DNA from: Gemmatimonadota bacterium
Lineage (GTDB): Bacteria; Gemmatimonadota; Gemmatimonadetes; Gemmatimonadales; GWC2-71-9
Direction of reading: 5' to 3'
DNA: 18,171 nucleotides
Assembly (NCBI GenBank): GCA_016180765.1
Contig: JACPAP010000223.1
Span: 1-18,171, forward strand
Shown here: piece after piece, positions 14,432 through 18,171 of the stretch
How the letters are laid out: each line of letters starts with the position of its first letter
Position numbering within the stretch: position 1 is the stretch's first letter
The notes under the pieces: model-generated
The model's input: only the letters and a program-made list of their open reading frames with translations
Databases searched by the model: none
What the model was told of the DNA's origin: nothing
Program-made: the position numbers and the translations under genes

Positions 14432-14524
14432 GGGAAACGTGAAACGGGAAAAGGGAAAGGTAGGGCAAGGAAGCCACCTTTCCGCTCCCCTTTCTCCTTT
14501 CCCTTTTCCTCTTTCCCTTTTCCC
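14432..14524. repeat. inverted heptad array E (unit GGGAAAN)
   Basis: The left arm is four 7-mers at 14432-14459 (GGGAAAC, GTGAAAC, GGGAAAA, GGGAAAG), starting on the base after the stop of the TIGR03545 gene. The right arm is five 7-mers at 14490-14524 (CTTTCTC, CTTTCCC, TTTTCCT, CTTTCCC, TTTTCCC). Its outer four match the left arm at 24 of 28 positions. Nine bases separate it from the citrate synthase stop on the other strand. It sits between convergent genes and could end transcription in both directions. The polypurine/polypyrimidine bias is extreme. Confidence 0.9.
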
Positions 14525-14533
14525 GCCTCGGAG

Positions 14534-15916
<1,383 letters not shown>

Positions 15917-15959
15917 GGTAGCCTCCGGACGGAACGGTGGTAACTGCGCGGCGCGGCTA

Positions 15960-15989
15960 AAGATACCACGCCGCCCCGGGCTATGATAA
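15960..15989 (-). promoter_or_regulatory. gltA: possible promoter of citrate synthase
   Basis: Read on the minus strand, TTATCA (15984-15989) and TATCTT (15960-15965) are 18 bases apart. The -10 end is 43 bases before the GTG start, leaving a leader with a GGAGG site. The -35 is weak, so the call rests on the -10 and its AT-rich setting. Confidence 0.35.
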
Positions 15990-16039
15990 CCGGGTCCGAG
16001 GGTATGAGACCGTGGGGTAGGTTTGAAGGGGGCGTTAGT

Positions 16040-16795
16040 CTACGCTGGTGCCGCCGTTTCTCCCACATAGGCATCCCGTAGATGCACCGGCGCCGCTCTG
16101 GCCCGCATCTTCAGATTCAGCATCTCCACGAATACCGAGAAGCCCATGGCGAAATAGATGTACCCTTTGGAAATGTGCTGGCCCAGGCCCTCCGCCAGAA
16201 GCGACACGCCAATCAGCAGCAGAAAGCTCAACGCCAGCATCTTGAGCGTGGGGTGCCGGTGCACGAAGTCGCTGATGGGGCCCGCCGACCACATCATGAT
16301 GATGACCGCGATGATGACCGCCGTGATCATCACCGGCAGGTGTCGGGCCATGCCCACGGCCGTGATCACCGAATCCAGGGAGAACACGATGTCCAGCAGC
16401 ACGATCTGCGTGATCACCGCCGCGAAACCCGCGCGAACCCTGTCGCTGCCGTGCCCCTCCTCGCCCTCCAGCCGGTCGTGGATCTCGAAGGTCGCCTTGC
16501 CGATGAGAAACAGCCCGCCCCCGATCAGAGTGAGGTCTCGGCCCGAGACTGCGTGGCCGAACACCGTGAACAGGGGCGTGGTGAGCCGCACGATCCACGC
16601 AATGGAAGCGAGCAGCAGGATCCGCGTGATCATGGCCAGGCTGAGGCCGACCTGGCGGGCCCTGGCTTGCTGGTGCCGCGGAAGCTTGCCGGCCAGGATC
16701 GAGATGAAGATGACGTTGTCGATGCCCAGGACGATCTCGAGCACGGTGAGCGTGACCAGGGCGATCCAGGCTTCGGGCTGAGTCAGCCATTCCAT
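16040..16795 (-). CDS. TerC-family integral membrane protein
   Basis: A 251-residue protein with about seven hydrophobic segments and both TerC family motifs: TVLEIVLGIDNVIFISILAG (about 17-36) and QIVLLDIVFSLDSVITAVGM (about 129-148). The acidic residues within these helices (Glu20, Asp26, Asp135, Asp140) are the conserved metal-site candidates. The C-terminal KGYIYFAMGFSVFVEMLNLK is also typical. TerC proteins (with the Alx/YceF relatives) are linked to manganese export and tellurite resistance. Here no ter operon partners are nearby, so export of Mn2+ or Ca2+ is the more general guess. Start ATG 16793-16795 with only a weak upstream GAG. The preceding gene on the same strand ends in a strong terminator, so TerC is probably transcribed separately. 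Confidence 0.94.
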   Translation of the reverse strand: MEWLTQPEAWIALVTLTVLEIVLGIDNVIFISILAGKLPRHQQARARQVGLSLAMITRILLLASIAWIVRLTTPLFTVFGHAVSGRDLTLIGGGLFLIGKATFEIHDRLEGEEGHGSDRVRAGFAAVITQIVLLDIVFSLDSVITAVGMARHLPVMITAVIIAVIIMMWSAGPISDFVHRHPTLKMLALSFLLLIGVSLLAEGLGQHISKGYIYFAMGFSVFVEMLNLKMRARAAPVHLRDAYVGETAAPA

Positions 16796-16861
16796 GGAAG
16801 ATCTCGAGCGTTGGGGGGAGGACGGGTCGAGCGACGTTCTATGTTATCGCGGGGTGACCGT

Positions 16862-16901
16862 AAAGAAAAACGGGCAGGGGAGCGGACGGCTCGCCCTGCC
16901 C
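16862..16901 (-). terminator. rho-independent terminator of the DUF4440-like lipoprotein gene
   Basis: On the minus strand the stem GGGCAGGG (complement of 16894-16901) pairs with CCCTGCCC (complement of 16872-16879). It extends through GAGC/GCTC with a single bulge and a short CGTCC loop, then GTTTTTCTTT (16862-16871 complement). It begins 22 bases after the lipoprotein stop codon. It is the only classic hairpin-plus-T-run terminator I found in the window. Confidence 0.9.
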
Positions 16902-16922
16902 TCGATCGTCCTGCGATGGAGC

Positions 16923-17453
16923 CTAGCGCCGCCTCGCGGGGGCAGGAGCTGGGAGCGGGAGGTCGCTGTTATAGATGAGGGCCGCAATCTGCCACGTGTC
17001 ATTGACCTGTTGCCAATGCACCACCCACTTGCCCGTGTCAGCTGGCGGCACGCCCATGTTCTCCATGCCTCTGTTCGGCGTGAAGGTAGACGTGTAAGTC
17101 CCGCGATCGACCGCCAACGGTCCGTTGGCCATTGCGCTTTCCTGCGTGATCTGGGCCGTGAACGTGCCCATGGACGCCTGCTGCGCGTGGAACTCGCGGA
17201 TGGCCGCCCGGCCGACCACAGCCATACCGTTAGCCGGCATCTCTCGCCCATCTTCCATGAAGACGGTGGGGAACGAGTCAGCTTGGCCCGCGGCTGCCCA
17301 GGCCTCCCAGCGCTTCTCGACGCCTATGGCGTATTCCTTGAACGCCGCCGTCTCCTGCTCCATTCGCGCCTGCATCTGTTCCGGCGTCTCCGCCGGCTGA
17401 CACGCCGCGACGCCGAGCAGCCCCGCCGCGCCCAGCAACCCGAACCTGCTCAT
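16923..17453 (-). CDS. SnoaL/DUF4440-like lipoprotein
   Basis: A 176-residue protein. MSRFGLLGAAGLLGVAAC is a lipoprotein signal with lipobox VAAC (Cys18). The mature part starts with a Gln/Glu-rich helix, then VEKRWEAWAAAGQADSF, FMEDGREMPANGMAVVGRAA, then a strand-rich half with YTSTFTP and TGKWVVHWQQVNDTWQIAAL. This is the NTF2-like alpha+beta fold of SnoaL/DUF4440 proteins, which hold a small hydrophobic pocket. Some are enzymes and many are of unknown role. The start is ATG 17451-17453, as GGAGG lies five bases upstream inside a longer, unlikely frame from 17468. It is a single-gene unit ending in a strong terminator. Confidence 0.87.
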   Translation of the reverse strand: MSRFGLLGAAGLLGVAACQPAETPEQMQARMEQETAAFKEYAIGVEKRWEAWAAAGQADSFPTVFMEDGREMPANGMAVVGRAAIREFHAQQASMGTFTAQITQESAMANGPLAVDRGTYTSTFTPNRGMENMGVPPADTGKWVVHWQQVNDTWQIAALIYNSDLPLPAPAPARRR

Positions 17454-17499
17454 ACCTGCCTCCACCAAGAGAATAAGGGTTCTTCCGGGGCCAAAGGTA

Positions 17500-17518
17500 C
17501 CGCGCGTTTCCCGCGCGG
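17500..17518. promoter_or_regulatory. perfect hairpin/operator-like palindrome between divergent genes
   Basis: CCGCGCG (17500-17506), five-base loop TTTCC, CGCGCGG (17512-17518). It lies 47 bases upstream of the lipoprotein start (minus) and 77 bases upstream of the aminotransferase start (plus). A TATTCT box (about 17471-17476, minus strand) lies between it and the lipoprotein gene. The palindrome could be a regulator site or a leader hairpin. Confidence 0.4.
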
Positions 17519-17595
17519 CTAGGGTCCCTCATGCTTGCGTTCTCTCACGTGCCGCCGAACTTACGTGGCACGTCTCCACACGGATCAGTCGGCGC

Positions 17596-18171
17596 ATGGG
17601 GAACCAGGAACGCATCTCCAACAAGCTGAAACACTTCCGTCCGTCGCTCACGCTGGAGCTCAAGCGCATCGTGCAGGAGCGCTTGGCCGCCGGTCTGCCG
17701 GTCTATGACTTCGGGCTGGGCGAGACCAAAGGCGATCTCCCGACCCGCATTGGCGAAGCCGGCGCGCGCGCTTTCCAGGAAGGTCGCACCCAATACGCCG
17801 ATCCCGCCGGACTTCCCGAGGTCCGCGAGACGGTGTTGCAGTGGCTGGGGCTCGAGGACCACTACGCGGTAGAGAACGTCATGATCACCAGCGGCGCCAA
17901 GCAGGCGCTGTTCAACGCCATCCTCGCCGTCTGCGATCCTGGTGACACGGTCCTGTTCGACGCCGCACCCTGGGTGAGCTACCTGCCTCAGGCCGCTGCC
18001 GCGTCGACGCGGGCCGTGGTGGTCTCACCCCAAGCGGGTGACTCCAACTATCTCAAGATCACGGGGGACGACCTTCGGCGTAGCCTGGAGCGCGAGCCGG
18101 GCGCCAAGGTGTTCCTGCTCAACAGCCCGGTGAATCCCACCGGGCAGGTCTATGGCGCCGATGAGGTTGAG
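17596..18171 (+). CDS. class I/II PLP-dependent aminotransferase, N-terminal part (runs off the window)
   Basis: The frame is open from ATG 17596 to the window end, 192 residues, about half of a normal ~390-residue enzyme. It reads YDFGLGETKGDLPTRIG (substrate-loop region), TQYADPAGLPEVRETVLQWL, the cofactor-phosphate motif ITSGAKQALFNAIL (about 97-110), and NSPVNPTGQVY near residue 175-185, the hallmark NPTG Asn. The PLP-binding lysine lies beyond the window. Aspartate or aromatic-type aminotransferase of fold type I is likely; the amino donor cannot be told. No in-frame ATG or GTG upstream gives a better start, and the Shine-Dalgarno is weak. Confidence 0.9.
   Translation, partial: MGNQERISNKLKHFRPSLTLELKRIVQERLAAGLPVYDFGLGETKGDLPTRIGEAGARAFQEGRTQYADPAGLPEVRETVLQWLGLEDHYAVENVMITSGAKQALFNAILAVCDPGDTVLFDAAPWVSYLPQAAAASTRAVVVSPQAGDSNYLKITGDDLRRSLEREPGAKVFLLNSPVNPTGQVYGADEVE

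Overview
The window is high-GC bacterial chromosome with dense, mostly single-gene or two-gene transcription units on both strands. The gene set points to a Gram-negative, probably aerobic, soil-type heterotroph. It includes lipoproteins with clear lipoboxes, a secreted sortilin/VPS10-type beta-propeller protein, a secreted amidase, an outer-membrane-lineage protein pair (TIGR03546/TIGR03545), an ADP-forming acyl-CoA synthetase and a hexameric-type citrate synthase. Gemmatimonadota or a neighbouring phylum is my best guess. That is inference from gene content and style, not from a marker gene.

Layout. 1-150 is gene-free and lower in GC. 151-2622 (minus) is an amidase followed directly by a class I methyltransferase. 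2623-3020 is a 398-base gap full of hairpins, with a candidate structured RNA at 2797-2987. 3021-6091 (plus) is a sortilin-like BNR-repeat protein broken by a frameshift near 5290-5303. 6207-6871 holds a NifU-domain Fe-S scaffold whose 3' end overlaps a convergent single-domain response regulator. 6909-7138 is a well-formed promoter followed by tRNA-Leu(GAG) and tRNA-Thr(CGT). 7215-7466 is a small Arg-Arg hexad-repeat protein. 7491-8941 (minus) is a TIGR01777 epimerase followed by a signal-peptidase-I-like protein lacking the catalytic lysine. 9042-11153 (minus) is the ADP-forming acyl-CoA synthetase. 11241-11810 (minus) is a lipoprotein. 12062-14431 (plus) is the TIGR03546/TIGR03545 pair. 14534-15916 (minus) is citrate synthase. 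16040-16795 (minus) is a TerC-family membrane protein. 16923-17453 (minus) is a SnoaL/DUF4440-like lipoprotein with a textbook terminator. 17596-18171 (plus) is the start of a class I aminotransferase.

The most striking feature is not a gene. Five intergenic gaps (6094-6193, 8951-9020, 11171-11236, 11928-12012, 14432-14524) each carry three to six tandem degenerate 7-base units, then a short spacer, then the reverse complement of the same kind of array. The unit differs between loci (GTGCGCG, GTGCAAC, GTGAGAN, GGGAAAN), but the two arms of each locus match each other. All five have the same polarity, with G-rich heptads on the 5' side. Four of the five lie 0-21 bases after a stop codon. Two of them end 2-4 bases from a -10-like hexamer placed for a leaderless transcript. 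I know no name for this element class. It could be a family of 3'-end hairpins, a mobile or self-copying repeat, or an operator.

The genes do not form one pathway. Citrate synthase and the acyl-CoA synthetase sit in central acetyl-CoA metabolism, NifU in Fe-S assembly, and the amidase, VPS10-like protein, signal peptidase-like protein and lipoproteins in the envelope.
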